Below, one piece after another: positions 41,346-50,268 of a DNA stretch of 57,357 bases. The DNA is from Ignavibacteriota bacterium (GTDB taxonomy: Bacteria > Bacteroidota > Ignavibacteria > UBA10030). Made by a program: the position numbers and the translations under genes. Numbering within the stretch: position 1 is the first letter of the stretch; the number at the start of each line of letters is the position of its first letter. The notes below the pieces were generated by a model. It saw only the letters and a list, made by a program, of their open reading frames with translations, did not search any database and was not told the DNA's origin. The stretch covers positions 1-57,357 of the forward strand of contig PMZI01000078.1 of the NCBI GenBank assembly GCA_003170475.1, in the 5' to 3' direction.

Positions 41346-42275
41346 TTACTTCTTCGGAGAACCCGCAGCGGCAGGGTTCACCAGCGGAAGATCTTTGCGA
41401 CCGCTCCATTCTTCAAACGAACCATCATAGAGCCGCGCTTCGTACCCAAGGTACCGCGCCGCAAAGTACACAAGAGAAGCCTGCTGGCCGATATGGCAGT
41501 AGGAGATCACTCGCGAACCATCTTTCACTCCCGCTTGCTGAAAAATGTGTTTGAGGGAGACCGGATCTTTGAGTCTGTTCGTAGAATCAAGAAGACTCGA
41601 GAAGGGAATACTCACTGCGTTGGGGATATGACCCGGTCTCGGCATTCCACCGCCGCTTCCGAGGTAGTATTGAGCGGCACGCGCATCAACGATCGAAATT
41701 TTCGTATTGTCGAGGTTGTCCATGAGCCAATCAGCCGTCGCCACAAGATTTGGTTTTGGAGCAGGCACAAAAGATCCCGCAACGGCAGCCGGCACCTCCG
41801 TGACGACCAGACGACCTTCTGATTTCCATGCGTCGAGTCCTCCGTCCAGCATCGAAACCCGGTCGCCAAGACCAAAATAATCCAGGGTGAAAAAAATCCG
41901 CGTCGTTGGGGTGACATTGCTACCATCGAAGCAGAGGATGATGCGATTCTTCCCTGAAATACCGAGTTTCCTCAATACTGAATCCGCTTGTGTTTTCGAC
42001 GGGAGTTCAAGCGTCAGATCGGGATCTGAATATGCAAGCGCTTGAGTCCAGAGAAACCTCGCTCCCTGAATATGTCCATCCCTGTATTCCCTCCGGTTGT
42101 TGCCGACGTGCACGATCACGAGTGTCGGGTCGTTCAGGTGTTCCTGAAGCCACGCCGTTGTAACCAGCATCGATTGTCGAACTGACTCCTGCTGAAAGGC
42201 AGTGGTCGGTGACGGAGCGAGAAACACCGCAAGAGCAAAGAGGCAAGCAACCAAGAGGTTACAGAAGTGCTTCAT
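41346..42275 (-). CDS. Exported two-domain rhodanese-type sulfurtransferase
   Basis: About 309 residues from ATG 42275, which has GGAGGATAG 5 bases upstream. A signal peptide (about 1-26) places it in the periplasm. Two rhodanese domains follow: the first (about 35-155) has DGHIQGARFLW and YFGLGDRVSMLDGGLDAW; the second (about 165-300) has VDARAAQYYLG, GHIPNAVSIPFSSL and active-site ISYCHIGQQASL with Cys260. This is the thiosulfate/3-mercaptopyruvate sulfurtransferase plan. The usual active-site loop is CRxGxxA or CGTGVTA type; here His follows the Cys. It is isolated and converges with the small gene. Confidence 0.9.
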   Translation of the reverse strand: MKHFCNLLVACLFALAVFLAPSPTTAFQQESVRQSMLVTTAWLQEHLNDPTLVIVHVGNNRREYRDGHIQGARFLWTQALAYSDPDLTLELPSKTQADSVLRKLGISGKNRIILCFDGSNVTPTTRIFFTLDYFGLGDRVSMLDGGLDAWKSEGRLVVTEVPAAVAGSFVPAPKPNLVATADWLMDNLDNTKISIVDARAAQYYLGSGGGMPRPGHIPNAVSIPFSSLLDSTNRLKDPVSLKHIFQQAGVKDGSRVISYCHIGQQASLVYFAARYLGYEARLYDGSFEEWSGRKDLPLVNPAAAGSPKK

Positions 42276-42352
42276 CGTACTATCCTCCATCATTTTTCCC
42301 TATGCTTCTGAACGTCAAAATTTCGAAAATAATTCCCAGGTGCTGTTGACGT

Positions 42353-43444
42353 TCAGGAGCGCTCCCCCACTCCGTACCACGCTTCTCGGGCACCCTCAAC
42401 GAAAGCCACAACATTTTCCCACGGCACCTCTGGTTCCAGAATGTGCGATGGAGCAATCAGAAGTCCGCCGCGAGAGCCAAGCTGCATCTGGACTTTCCTC
42501 ACCGCCTCTTGCACCGTCTGTGGAGTTCCAAAGGGCATCGTTGTCTGCGTTCCGATCCCTCCCCAGAACGAGATACGGTCTCCGTACCGACGACCGATCG
42601 CCTCGAGATCGTTGCACTCAGGTTGGACCGGATTCAGGATATCCACGCCGATATCGATATACTCGGGGATGAACTCGCCGACATCGCCGTCCGAGTGCAT
42701 GAAGATCAGCATATTCTTCTTCACCTGCTTGGCCGCAGTGATGATGCGACGGGTTCTTTCCTTCAGGAATTTCCGGTAGAGGTCCAGGCTCATCATGGGA
42801 CCTTTTTGAGTCGCGACGTCGTCACCGAGACGGAGGATATCTATCCCCGTCTCTGCAAACTTGATTGCCTGCCGCACTCGCAACTCCGTCATCTTTTCGC
42901 AGATGGCCTGGGCAATGTCCTCATTGAAGTAGAAATCCGTCAGCAGGTTTTCCATGCCGCGCAGGAGCCAAGCTGTTTCGAATATCGTCTGGTATAATTC
43001 GCCGGCGACTGCATAACCGCGGTCTTGAATGGCCCGGACCGCTTCTGCGATCCCATCAAACCGATAGTCAGCGTCCACATCCGGCCAATCGAAGGCAAGA
43101 ACCTGCTCAGGAGTTGTGCAGTCACTGAGCGGATGGAACCGGTATTCCATGAAATGTTCCATCGATCCGCGAACCATCCCATAACCCCATTCATCCCAAA
43201 GAACATTATTCGGGGGCGCCACGGAATACCACTTCGAAAAGTCCGTCTTCTTGATCGTCGGACCTACGGCGATGAATCGAGTATCAAAGTCGAAGAAATC
43301 AGCAGGATCAAGAGGAGAACCGGTTTTCTGCCTGTACACTCGCATGAGGCCGGGTGTGAATGCCCCCCAGCTGATCTCGTAGGGGACGCGATCAGGGACT
43401 GCGGTACGCCGCATGGCGGTGAGAACGCGTTCACGTGAGGTCAT
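42353..43444 (-). CDS. URO-D superfamily protein lacking the Cys zinc motif
   Basis: About 363 residues from ATG 43444; a GTG at 43450 touching the previous stop is also possible. It starts TSRERVLTAMRR and contains ILRLGDDVATQKGPMMSLDLYRKF, MHSDGDVGEFIPEYIDIGVDILNPVQPE and FWGGIGTQTTMPFG, segments typical of this superfamily. Where its neighbour and the protein at 23639 have HxC, this one has His250-Ser-Asp252, so MtaA-like zinc binding by Cys is not expected. It directly follows the sister gene (43451-44581). Function unknown; true HemE unlikely. Confidence 0.72.
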   Translation of the reverse strand: MTSRERVLTAMRRTAVPDRVPYEISWGAFTPGLMRVYRQKTGSPLDPADFFDFDTRFIAVGPTIKKTDFSKWYSVAPPNNVLWDEWGYGMVRGSMEHFMEYRFHPLSDCTTPEQVLAFDWPDVDADYRFDGIAEAVRAIQDRGYAVAGELYQTIFETAWLLRGMENLLTDFYFNEDIAQAICEKMTELRVRQAIKFAETGIDILRLGDDVATQKGPMMSLDLYRKFLKERTRRIITAAKQVKKNMLIFMHSDGDVGEFIPEYIDIGVDILNPVQPECNDLEAIGRRYGDRISFWGGIGTQTTMPFGTPQTVQEAVRKVQMQLGSRGGLLIAPSHILEPEVPWENVVAFVEGAREAWYGVGERS

Positions 43445-43450
43445 CGGCAC

Positions 43451-44581
43451 TCAAAAGAGTTTCGACATGTTCATCTTTTCGGGGTCGCTTCCGGCAGCGG
43501 CCCGGAGGATTGAATCGTCGATTTTTTCTTCCAGCGAACCAGCGGTACGATAGAGGGCGAGTATGTTTTCCATGGGGGAGCCAACCTGGATCGCGTGCGT
43601 TGGACCAAGGAAGAGGCCTCCCTTGGGGAACAGTTCCTGCCGACGGTGGACTTCGCGCTCAACATCCGCAACACTCCCCCACGCCATCGTCGTTTGAACG
43701 CAGACGGAGCCACAGAAAGTCAGTTTCTCTCCATAGTGCGATTGCAGATAGCCGATGTCCATCTCCGGCGTTGTGGGTTGGACAACATCCTGGACATCGA
43801 GCCCCAGTTCAATCAGTCGGGGGAGAAACGCTTCGACGCACCCGCACATGTGCATCATGGTACGAGCACCGAAGCTGTGAACCATATCAAAGTACTTCTT
43901 ATATCGCGGAGCAAAGTGGCGCTCGAATGTTTCATGGCTGATCATTTGGCCCCGTTGATTGCCAAGATCATCACCGACGTGTGTGAAATCGATGAGGCCC
44001 TTCGCGGCTTCGAGAACTTTCTTATGCTGCTCAAAGTAGAAATCAAACCGCGCGTCCATCAATGCCATGAAGACTTCGTTGTCTTCCAGCAGATCCATCA
44101 AGACTTCTTCCATCCCGCGGGCCCGGCCGATGCTGTTGATGAAATCCATGTCTCCGGCGGTGCCGAAGCAAATAGCAAAGCGGCCTTGGAGCGCTTCGCA
44201 CTGCTGTCGAATCGTCGAGTAGTCGAACCAATCGGCACGGGGGAAATGCGAACGATCGAGCTTGTCCAGCGTCTCGATTCCCGCATACGGGAGATAGCAG
44301 GCTTCGAGGTATCGCCCTCCTTCGAATTGCGCGTACTTGTATCGTTCACCGAAATATCCCTCGATACTCCCATCGGGAAACGTTCGCAGCTCCGGCCCGC
44401 AATAGACCGGCTCAACGTACCGGAAATCATCGCCAACAACGCGGAGCACCTGCTCCATGTTGCTCAGACCAAAGTGCTGCATGATCATCCGATTGATTTC
44501 GGGGGTAGCTTCGTGTTTGATGGGGATGCGGTCGTAGCCGCGGCGCTCATAGGCGCTGATCACTCGTTCGCGTGAGGTCAC
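43451..44581 (-). CDS. URO-D/MtaA superfamily protein with HxC...C motif
   Basis: About 376 residues from GTG 44581, preceded by CAGGAG; upstream in-frame residues look non-coding. It begins TSRERVISAYERRG like its neighbour and contains FTHVGDDLGNQRGQMIS and MMHMCGCVEAFLPRLIELGLDVQDVVQP. His244, Cys246 and Cys290 (TFCGSVC) could form a zinc site as in methylcobalamin:coenzyme M methyltransferases. It ends at the base before the next frame, so the two are co-translated and may form a heteromer. The two share their N-terminal start and active-site region but differ in the zinc motif. Confidence 0.74.
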   Translation of the reverse strand: MTSRERVISAYERRGYDRIPIKHEATPEINRMIMQHFGLSNMEQVLRVVGDDFRYVEPVYCGPELRTFPDGSIEGYFGERYKYAQFEGGRYLEACYLPYAGIETLDKLDRSHFPRADWFDYSTIRQQCEALQGRFAICFGTAGDMDFINSIGRARGMEEVLMDLLEDNEVFMALMDARFDFYFEQHKKVLEAAKGLIDFTHVGDDLGNQRGQMISHETFERHFAPRYKKYFDMVHSFGARTMMHMCGCVEAFLPRLIELGLDVQDVVQPTTPEMDIGYLQSHYGEKLTFCGSVCVQTTMAWGSVADVEREVHRRQELFPKGGLFLGPTHAIQVGSPMENILALYRTAGSLEEKIDDSILRAAAGSDPEKMNMSKLF

Positions 44582-44790
44582 TGTGCAGAACTCCTGTGTT
44601 GTCGCAGATCCGGGGATCCATGTCGATGCCTCATGGAAGAAAAATCCCGGCATTTCTTCGGTGGAAGGATGCACGCAAAGTAAGTTTTTCTCATTCGATT
44701 CGCAATGTGAGCACAGGAGTCGCCGGATGGATATTCGAGACTGCATTCATCAACTGCTTCTGGAGGAACCACGATGGGTCTTGAAGGGGA
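44582..44790. other. Intergenic region between URO-D pair and membrane-protein gene
   Basis: No gene is supported in these 209 bases. The frame that extends the URO-D-like gene upstream is Cys-rich and lacks family features. The ribosome site for the GTG at 44581 lies at its start. Confidence 0.35.
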
Positions 44791-45231
44791 TTACACATCT
44801 CCTGACTCAAGTTTTGCGCGACCCTTTTCGAGAAGTTTCGCGAAAACGTAGATCGGAGTGAGAAAGAGCAAAATCGAAGGAAGTACAGACCAGTCGGGGA
44901 GATAGATGCATGCGAAGACGATGGAGGCGACCAACACAATGAGAACGCACCAAGCGACAGGACCGAGGATCGGTAAGTGAGCGCTCTGCCCGCGAATCAT
45001 CCACAAGACGATACCCAGGAACAAGGCGGTGTACACCCACTCCGGAATGATCGGAAAGCCAAAGCCTCGATTGAAAGAGGCCAGGATCATTGAGACCGGA
45101 TAGACGAGGAAGGAAAAAATCGCAGAGAGAACGATAACCATGAGCGATGCCGGGAGCGCCTCCATGATTGTTTCCTTGATCTCTTCTGTTTTGAGAACTA
45201 CAAGAATCTCCGCTATCGTTGGCTCATTCAT
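44791..45231 (-). CDS. Small membrane protein of unknown function
   Basis: The frame of about 146 residues starts at ATG 45231 (MNEPTIAEILVVLKTEE); a longer frame to 45330 has no added hydrophobicity. Four membrane helices can be seen, including ALPASLMVIVLSAIFSFLV, VYTALFLGIVLWMI, AWCVLIVLVASIVFACIYL and SILLFLTPIYVFA. The tail is charged. No family is recognised. It lies downstream of the nucleobase permease, 162 bases apart, and upstream of the URO-D pair on the same strand. Ribosome site is weak. Confidence 0.6.
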   Translation of the reverse strand: MNEPTIAEILVVLKTEEIKETIMEALPASLMVIVLSAIFSFLVYPVSMILASFNRGFGFPIIPEWVYTALFLGIVLWMIRGQSAHLPILGPVAWCVLIVLVASIVFACIYLPDWSVLPSILLFLTPIYVFAKLLEKGRAKLESGDV

Positions 45232-45393
45232 CTCTGGTTTGCACGCAGTGGTGAGAGGGTGAACAGTGAGAACAAACCTCCTGATATCAATTTGCCTTAA
45301 TGGCTTCAACCGTTGTGTGACGGGCTTCACTCACCGCCGGAGTCCATCAGTGAGTTCGTGCCGGATTTTGTTCGTTCTTTGCTGACGGTCAGA

Positions 45394-46995
45394 TTATTCG
45401 TGCTCCGGCATTGGCTCACGTGATTCTTTGGTGAAGGAGAACAGGACCAGCATCACTCCAAACGCAATGTACGCAACCGTGAATTGAAATGGAATCTTCT
45501 GCATGAAAGCATCCAGCATCCAGGGGAAGTACATCACACCGTCAGGTGAGGCCGAATGGATGATGCCGAAGAACGTCAGTCCTGCCAAAATGAACAGATA
45601 CACGGCTGCGATTTTCAGGCGCCGATCGATCAGTTCCGCAAGCATGCCGCCCCATAACATTGCTGTCAGGATGAACCCGTTGCCGAGAGCGACGGTGACG
45701 AGAAGCTCGGGGAGCGCTTTCCCCGGAGCGGTCATGAGTCGGTTGAAATTCTCTGTAGGCACAAAATCGGGATTGCCGAGCTTGATGGAAAGCAATCGTG
45801 CAATGGTCGGGAAGAACGCGAACGCGACGGCCGGAGCATGCCGGGGAGGACACGCGAGGAACGATTGGACGACGATATCCAAAGCCACGAAAATGAGAAT
45901 CGGAGCAAGAACCGCACGCGGGATGAGTTCAACAAAGAACGAGACGTATCCCAGAATTCCCCCGAGACCAATAAACAGTCCCGTCAAAAGTGTGTAGCCT
46001 GCCCGAGACCCCATCCGTTTGTAGGCTGGTTGACCGATGTACGGCGTCGACTGTGCAACGCCGCCGCAGAGCCCGGCAATCAAAGTAGCGATCGCTTCTG
46101 TCAGCAAGATGCTCCGCGTATTATAGTCATCACCCGCAACACGGGCGCTTTCGGTGACGTTGATTCCGCCGACGACCGTTAATAGGCCAAAGGGAATTGC
46201 GATCGGCAAATATTTGAGGGCGCGCGTGAACCCCTCCAAAAATCCAAGCGTGGGGGTCGGCAAACCGAAATGCAGGTCCATCGATGGGGCACCGGCAAAC
46301 GTCCCCCCCATCCAACCTGTCGATCCCAACATGTAGTAGAGTGCCGTTCCGATGAAAATTGCCGCAAAGACGCTGGGAAAATTCTTTGGAAGACGAATGC
46401 GTGCGACAAGTGTATAGAGGATCAATCCCAAAGAAATCATTCCGACGATCGGCATTCCGAAAACGTCCACCAGCGGGGTCAACCCAATGAGTGCCAGACC
46501 GATACCAGCCAATGACCCCAACAATCCTGCTTGCGGAACAACTTTTTGGACCCACTGACCGACGAACGAAAGGATCACTTTCAAGATACCAATCATGACC
46601 ATGGTCGCCATGCCGATATACCAGGTCATCATCGCGGCGTCGTGTTCAGACAACCCTTCCGCTTTCAATCCGACAAACGCCGGGCCTAACACCACCAATG
46701 CGATACCGATCGTTGAAGGTGTATCGAGACCGAGAGGCATCGCGGTAATCTCGGTTTTTCCCGTTTTCTTCGCCAGCCGGAATGCCATCCAGGTATAGAC
46801 AATATCGCCGAACAGAACCCCGAATGCCGTTCCCGGAAACATCCTCGTATAGACGATGTCCGCCGGAAATTTGAAGACAAAGACCAAAATCCCGGCAAGG
46901 AACGAGAGCACGGTCAGATTATCGAACATCAGGCCGAAGAAACCGTTGAGGTCCCCCAGCGCAAACCATCGATAGCGATTTGATGATTGGTTCAT
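45394..46995 (-). CDS. NCS2-type nucleobase (xanthine/uracil/purine) permease
   Basis: The 533-residue protein has about 12-14 hydrophobic segments. It starts with RWFALGDLNGFFGLMFDN and carries GLLTVVGGINVTESARVAGDDYNTRSILLTEAIATLIAGLCGG, a region resembling the conserved core of NCS2/AzgA purine-permease relatives, then STPYIGQPAYKRMGSRAGYTLLTG. These use a proton gradient to import purines, uracil or related bases. AAAGGG precedes the ATG. A nucleoside transporter gene lies 127 bases upstream in the same direction, so both are probably used for nucleotide salvage. Exact substrate cannot be read. Confidence 0.85.
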   Translation of the reverse strand: MNQSSNRYRWFALGDLNGFFGLMFDNLTVLSFLAGILVFVFKFPADIVYTRMFPGTAFGVLFGDIVYTWMAFRLAKKTGKTEITAMPLGLDTPSTIGIALVVLGPAFVGLKAEGLSEHDAAMMTWYIGMATMVMIGILKVILSFVGQWVQKVVPQAGLLGSLAGIGLALIGLTPLVDVFGMPIVGMISLGLILYTLVARIRLPKNFPSVFAAIFIGTALYYMLGSTGWMGGTFAGAPSMDLHFGLPTPTLGFLEGFTRALKYLPIAIPFGLLTVVGGINVTESARVAGDDYNTRSILLTEAIATLIAGLCGGVAQSTPYIGQPAYKRMGSRAGYTLLTGLFIGLGGILGYVSFFVELIPRAVLAPILIFVALDIVVQSFLACPPRHAPAVAFAFFPTIARLLSIKLGNPDFVPTENFNRLMTAPGKALPELLVTVALGNGFILTAMLWGGMLAELIDRRLKIAAVYLFILAGLTFFGIIHSASPDGVMYFPWMLDAFMQKIPFQFTVAYIAFGVMLVLFSFTKESREPMPEHE

Positions 46996-47024
46996 GAGAT
47001 AGCCCTTTAGAATAGATCCACTCA

Positions 47025-47118
47025 GAAATCCAAAATCCTGCTTTCGAAATCCGAAACAAACGCGAAATCCGGAATGGCAGTTTCTGTTTTCGTTTTTCGG
47101 ATTTAGAATTTAGGATTC
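47025..47118. repeat. Imperfect inverted repeat between two permease genes
   Basis: The left arm (47025-47057) and right arm (47086-47118) share words AAATCCAAAATCC / GGATTTAGAATTTAGGATT and TCGAAATCCGAAAC / GTTTTCGTTTTTCGGA. The two would fold into one long hairpin with interruptions. It separates the nucleoside and nucleobase permease genes and could reduce expression of the second. Confidence 0.5.
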
Positions 47119-47122
47119 GTTT

Positions 47123-48445
47123 TCAGCTTACAAACATGCCCGCAATGGATGCCGTCATCCATGTGGCAATTGTTCCGCCAAGGAGTGCACGGAGTCCAAG
47201 TTTTGCGATGTCGCTCCTCCGGTTCTCCGCCAGCGGACCGATGCCGCCGATCTGGATTGCAATGGAAGAGAAGTTTGCGAAACCGCAGAGGGCATACGTG
47301 GCAATCACGATCGCTTTGTCTGAGAGTTGGTGAGCGCTCACGACATCCGCCATTTGAGAATAGGCGACAAATTCGTTCAGCACCAATTTCAGTCCCATCA
47401 GACTTCCGACATTCAACGCATCCGCCCACGGTACACCAATCGCAAATGCAATGAACTGAAAGACGAGTCCGAAGAGCAGCTCTAGTGAAAGCGGTTTTCC
47501 GAAATGTGTCTGGCAGTATGCGCCGATCCCCGTCGAATCACCGATGAGTCCGAGGAGAAAATTGAACAGCGCAATGAAAGCGATGAACGCGATGAGCATT
47601 CCACCGACGTTCAGTGCCAGTTTCACACCATCCGAAGCCCCGGACGCTGCTGCTTCGATGACGTTGGAAGAGACCTTCTCAATCTTCAGTTTGACCGTTC
47701 CCCTCGTCAGCGGCTCTTCCGTTTCCGGAAAGAGCATCTTCGCCACGACAATGGTCGCCGGAGCCGCCATGATCACGGCCGCGAGCAGGTGGCCAGCGAA
47801 GTAGATTTGAGAAGCATCGAGGCCAAGGCCGTATGATTTAGCGTAGGCAACTCCCAGCAGCGTGTAATAGGCGATCATCACACCGCCGGAGATGTGCGCC
47901 ATACCGCTTGTCATAACCGTGTAGAGTTCAGACTGCGTCATCTTCGCGAGATAAGGCCTGATCACGAGCGGCGCTTCGGTTTGTCCTATGAATGTGGCTG
48001 CGGCAACACAAAGAGATTCTGCCCCGCTGGCTTTCATGAATTTCGATATGACCCATGCCATGCCCTGCACGACCCGCTGCATGATGCCGAGATGATACAG
48101 GATTGCCATCAATGAGGCAAAGAAGATAATTGTTGGGAGCACTTGAAAGGCGAAGAAAAAGCCCAGACTCCCCTTCTCTCCCGGTGTGACTGCGAGTGAG
48201 CCGAACACGAACTGGGCACCATTCAACGCGAACGCGAAAAGGCGGACAAATGCTCTGCTGATCGCATCAAAAATCTCTCTCCCGATATCCGTCTTCAGCA
48301 CGAAGAGAGCAAAGACAAACTGCATTCCGAGCCCTACAGCGACAAGCCTCCAACTGATGGCCCGTTTGTTCGGCGAAAATGCATAGGCGATGCCGGTGAC
48401 AATGATGAGACCGAGAAGCCCGCGTCCAACGGATACGAAATCCAT
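47123..48445 (-). CDS. Concentrative nucleoside transporter, NupC/CNT family
   Basis: About 440 residues from ATG 48445, with AGAGGAACAAC upstream. It has the CNT plan of about ten membrane segments and the motif FIGQTEAPLVIRPYLAKMTQSELYTVMTSGMAHISGGVM, and FQFIAFAIGVPWADALNVGSLMG near 330. The C-terminal AYSQMADVVSAHQLSDKAIVIATYALCGFANFSSIAIQIGG is also standard. It imports nucleosides with H+ or Na+. The first gene in a probable minus-strand unit continuing to the NCS2 permease. It diverges from the esterase gene. Confidence 0.93.
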   Translation of the reverse strand: MDFVSVGRGLLGLIIVTGIAYAFSPNKRAISWRLVAVGLGMQFVFALFVLKTDIGREIFDAISRAFVRLFAFALNGAQFVFGSLAVTPGEKGSLGFFFAFQVLPTIIFFASLMAILYHLGIMQRVVQGMAWVISKFMKASGAESLCVAAATFIGQTEAPLVIRPYLAKMTQSELYTVMTSGMAHISGGVMIAYYTLLGVAYAKSYGLGLDASQIYFAGHLLAAVIMAAPATIVVAKMLFPETEEPLTRGTVKLKIEKVSSNVIEAAASGASDGVKLALNVGGMLIAFIAFIALFNFLLGLIGDSTGIGAYCQTHFGKPLSLELLFGLVFQFIAFAIGVPWADALNVGSLMGLKLVLNEFVAYSQMADVVSAHQLSDKAIVIATYALCGFANFSSIAIQIGGIGPLAENRRSDIAKLGLRALLGGTIATWMTASIAGMFVS

Positions 48446-48680
48446 GTTGTTCCTCTCACTGAGAGTGTGCGGAATGACGTTGGGGAAGCGATGCTTGGTG
48501 CAGGTTGGTGGGAATCGCATCGCTTCAGATGGCGGAAAAGGTATAAAGAAATCCACAAAAAGGGAAGTATTTCATTCAACGAACAGCCTCCCCGGCGTGT
48601 CCAAATGACGACTCCTGCTTCATCCCTTGCATCCGGCCATGAGTTGAGATATTTTTGATTCAGAACAATTGGAGGCCCCG
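48446..48680. other. Divergent promoter region
   Basis: These 235 bases lie between the oppositely transcribed transporter and esterase genes, so both promoters should be here. I see no clear operator or hairpin. AGAGGA (minus strand) and GGAGG (plus strand) ribosome sites lie at either edge. Confidence 0.4.
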
Positions 48681-49667
48681 ATGAACACAACTCGCATACG
48701 ACACCTCAGTCTGCTTCTTTTCCTGGGCCCGCTCTCGATGTTGATGGCGGGCGCTTTGGACGGTGATCTCAAACCCGGACGAAACGACGTTTCGTTCGAC
48801 TATCTGGGACGGACCAGGACTACCACTATCATGGTGCCGAAAGCGACGGCGATTCCTCCGGAAGGATGGCCGCTGGTGATGATGCTCCACGGCGCGGGAG
48901 GATCGAGCAAGAATGTTCTTGAAAGCACGGGGTGGGCGGAGATGGGAGAAAAGGAAGGAATCGTCACGGTATTTCCAAACGGAACTCCGCGAGATGAATC
49001 CAAACCTGAGAGTTTCTCACGAAACCCTCAGACATGGAACTCCGGCGCCAAGCTGAGCCTCTCCTCCGGAGCCTCATCTGCCATCGCCAAGAACATCGAC
49101 GACGTCGGCTTCCTCACTCAACTCCTGGACCGCGTGTGCCGCCAGCTCAAGATTGATCCTCGAAGAATCTACGTTGCGGGACATTCCAACGGGGCGCAGA
49201 TGGCATACCTGTTCGCATCCAAGAGCAGTTCGATGATTGCAGCGGTCGGCGTCATGGCCGGACACTCGTACGCCGAACAAAAACCTCTCGACTCGCCGAT
49301 CTCCCTCATTCAAATCGTCGGAGACCACGATCCGTTCACGCCGATGGCGGGAGGAGAAGCCGGAGTGCTGGGACGAACGATGAGTGTTCCTCCGGCTCTC
49401 GACAGCCCGCGTCTCTGGGCTCTGAGCCTCGGCATTTCAGCTGAAGCGAGAATCACTCGGGATGACAAAACGTTGACGATTCGTACGTGGGGACCGGCGG
49501 CGAGCGGCGCGGAGGTCCGATCGATCGTTGTCAAAGGCCATGGTCACGCGTATCTTTCGCGTCAAGACAGATACCATCCGGCGATTCTCTTTGGCCCGAC
49601 GGTGAATTCCCTCAATGCCACAGAGACGATGTGGGAGTTTTTCCTCCATCATCCAAAACCAAATTGA
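48681..49667 (+). CDS. Exported PHB-depolymerase/feruloyl-esterase-like hydrolase
   Basis: About 328 residues from ATG 48681, after GGAGG; a TTG at 48669 overlaps that ribosome site and is unlikely. A signal peptide ends near LMAGA. The mature enzyme is an alpha/beta hydrolase of the LpqC/poly-hydroxybutyrate depolymerase family: MMLHGAGGSSKN (oxyanion region), AGHSNGAQMAYLFA with nucleophile Ser169, GDHDPFT with the Asp, and KGHGHAY with the His. Such enzymes hydrolyse polyester or feruloyl and acetyl-xylan esters; the substrate is not fixed by sequence. A bidirectional terminator follows. Confidence 0.88.
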   Translation: MNTTRIRHLSLLLFLGPLSMLMAGALDGDLKPGRNDVSFDYLGRTRTTTIMVPKATAIPPEGWPLVMMLHGAGGSSKNVLESTGWAEMGEKEGIVTVFPNGTPRDESKPESFSRNPQTWNSGAKLSLSSGASSAIAKNIDDVGFLTQLLDRVCRQLKIDPRRIYVAGHSNGAQMAYLFASKSSSMIAAVGVMAGHSYAEQKPLDSPISLIQIVGDHDPFTPMAGGEAGVLGRTMSVPPALDSPRLWALSLGISAEARITRDDKTLTIRTWGPAASGAEVRSIVVKGHGHAYLSRQDRYHPAILFGPTVNSLNATETMWEFFLHHPKPN

Positions 49668-49729
49668 TTCCAACGTTGGGATCCTCTTGCGCGCGAACAG
49701 TCGATCGACAAAGAGGCCGTACAATAAAG

Positions 49730-49760
49730 AAGCCCCGCCATATGTCAGCGGGGCTTGATT
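49730..49760. terminator. Bidirectional terminator
   Basis: AAGCCCCGC (49730-49738) pairs with GCGGGGCTT (49748-49756), loop of 9 bases. A tracts on the left and T tracts on the right let it serve both the esterase gene and the converging MerR gene. Confidence 0.88.
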
Positions 49761-49780
49761 TTCTGGAACAACAATCTTCT

Positions 49781-50161
49781 CTACTTCAGCTTCTCTGACA
49801 GTTCCTCAAGAAACTGTCGCACCTCGAGCATATCGGTTCGAATTTCTTCGTCCGTCACCTTCTTCTTTTGCGGTACGCTGAGGAGTTCCAGCTGCTCAAC
49901 TGTTTCGGCTTCTGGAACGTACTCTTCAAGGACCCGTTTCGCACCTTCGATGGTATACCGCTCGTCCCTCAACAGCTTCTTGATGTAGATGATGAGCTTG
50001 ATGTCTTTGTTGGTGTAGATCCTGTTTCCCGCACGGTTCTTCGCCGGTTTCAGCTGAGGAAATTCGGACTCCCAATAGCGCAAGACATATTGCTCGAGGG
50101 CCGTGATGGTGCTGACCTCACTGATGGAATAGTAGAGTTTCTTGATGCCGATGTGTTTCAT
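49781..50161 (-). CDS. MerR-family transcriptional regulator
   Basis: The 126-residue protein has the MerR N-terminal winged helix: KKLYYSISEVSTITALEQYVLRYWESEFPQLKP (about 8-40) and NRAGNRIYTNKDI (about 41-54), then a dimer helix. This sub-type is common and very conserved in Bacteroidota, usually with no known inducer. The C-terminus is coiled and Glu-rich with no Cys-based metal site. It lies 107 bases downstream of acpS on the same strand. Confidence 0.9.
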   Translation of the reverse strand: MKHIGIKKLYYSISEVSTITALEQYVLRYWESEFPQLKPAKNRAGNRIYTNKDIKLIIYIKKLLRDERYTIEGAKRVLEEYVPEAETVEQLELLSVPQKKKVTDEEIRTDMLEVRQFLEELSEKLK

Positions 50162-50268
50162 AGGACGATCACCATTCCGTGGGCGGTAACGAAAACCTTT
50201 TCACAAAATTAGACAAAATCAGGCTGAGTTGCAATCAACTTCCCCGCCGCACCAGGATGTCCTTTCCT

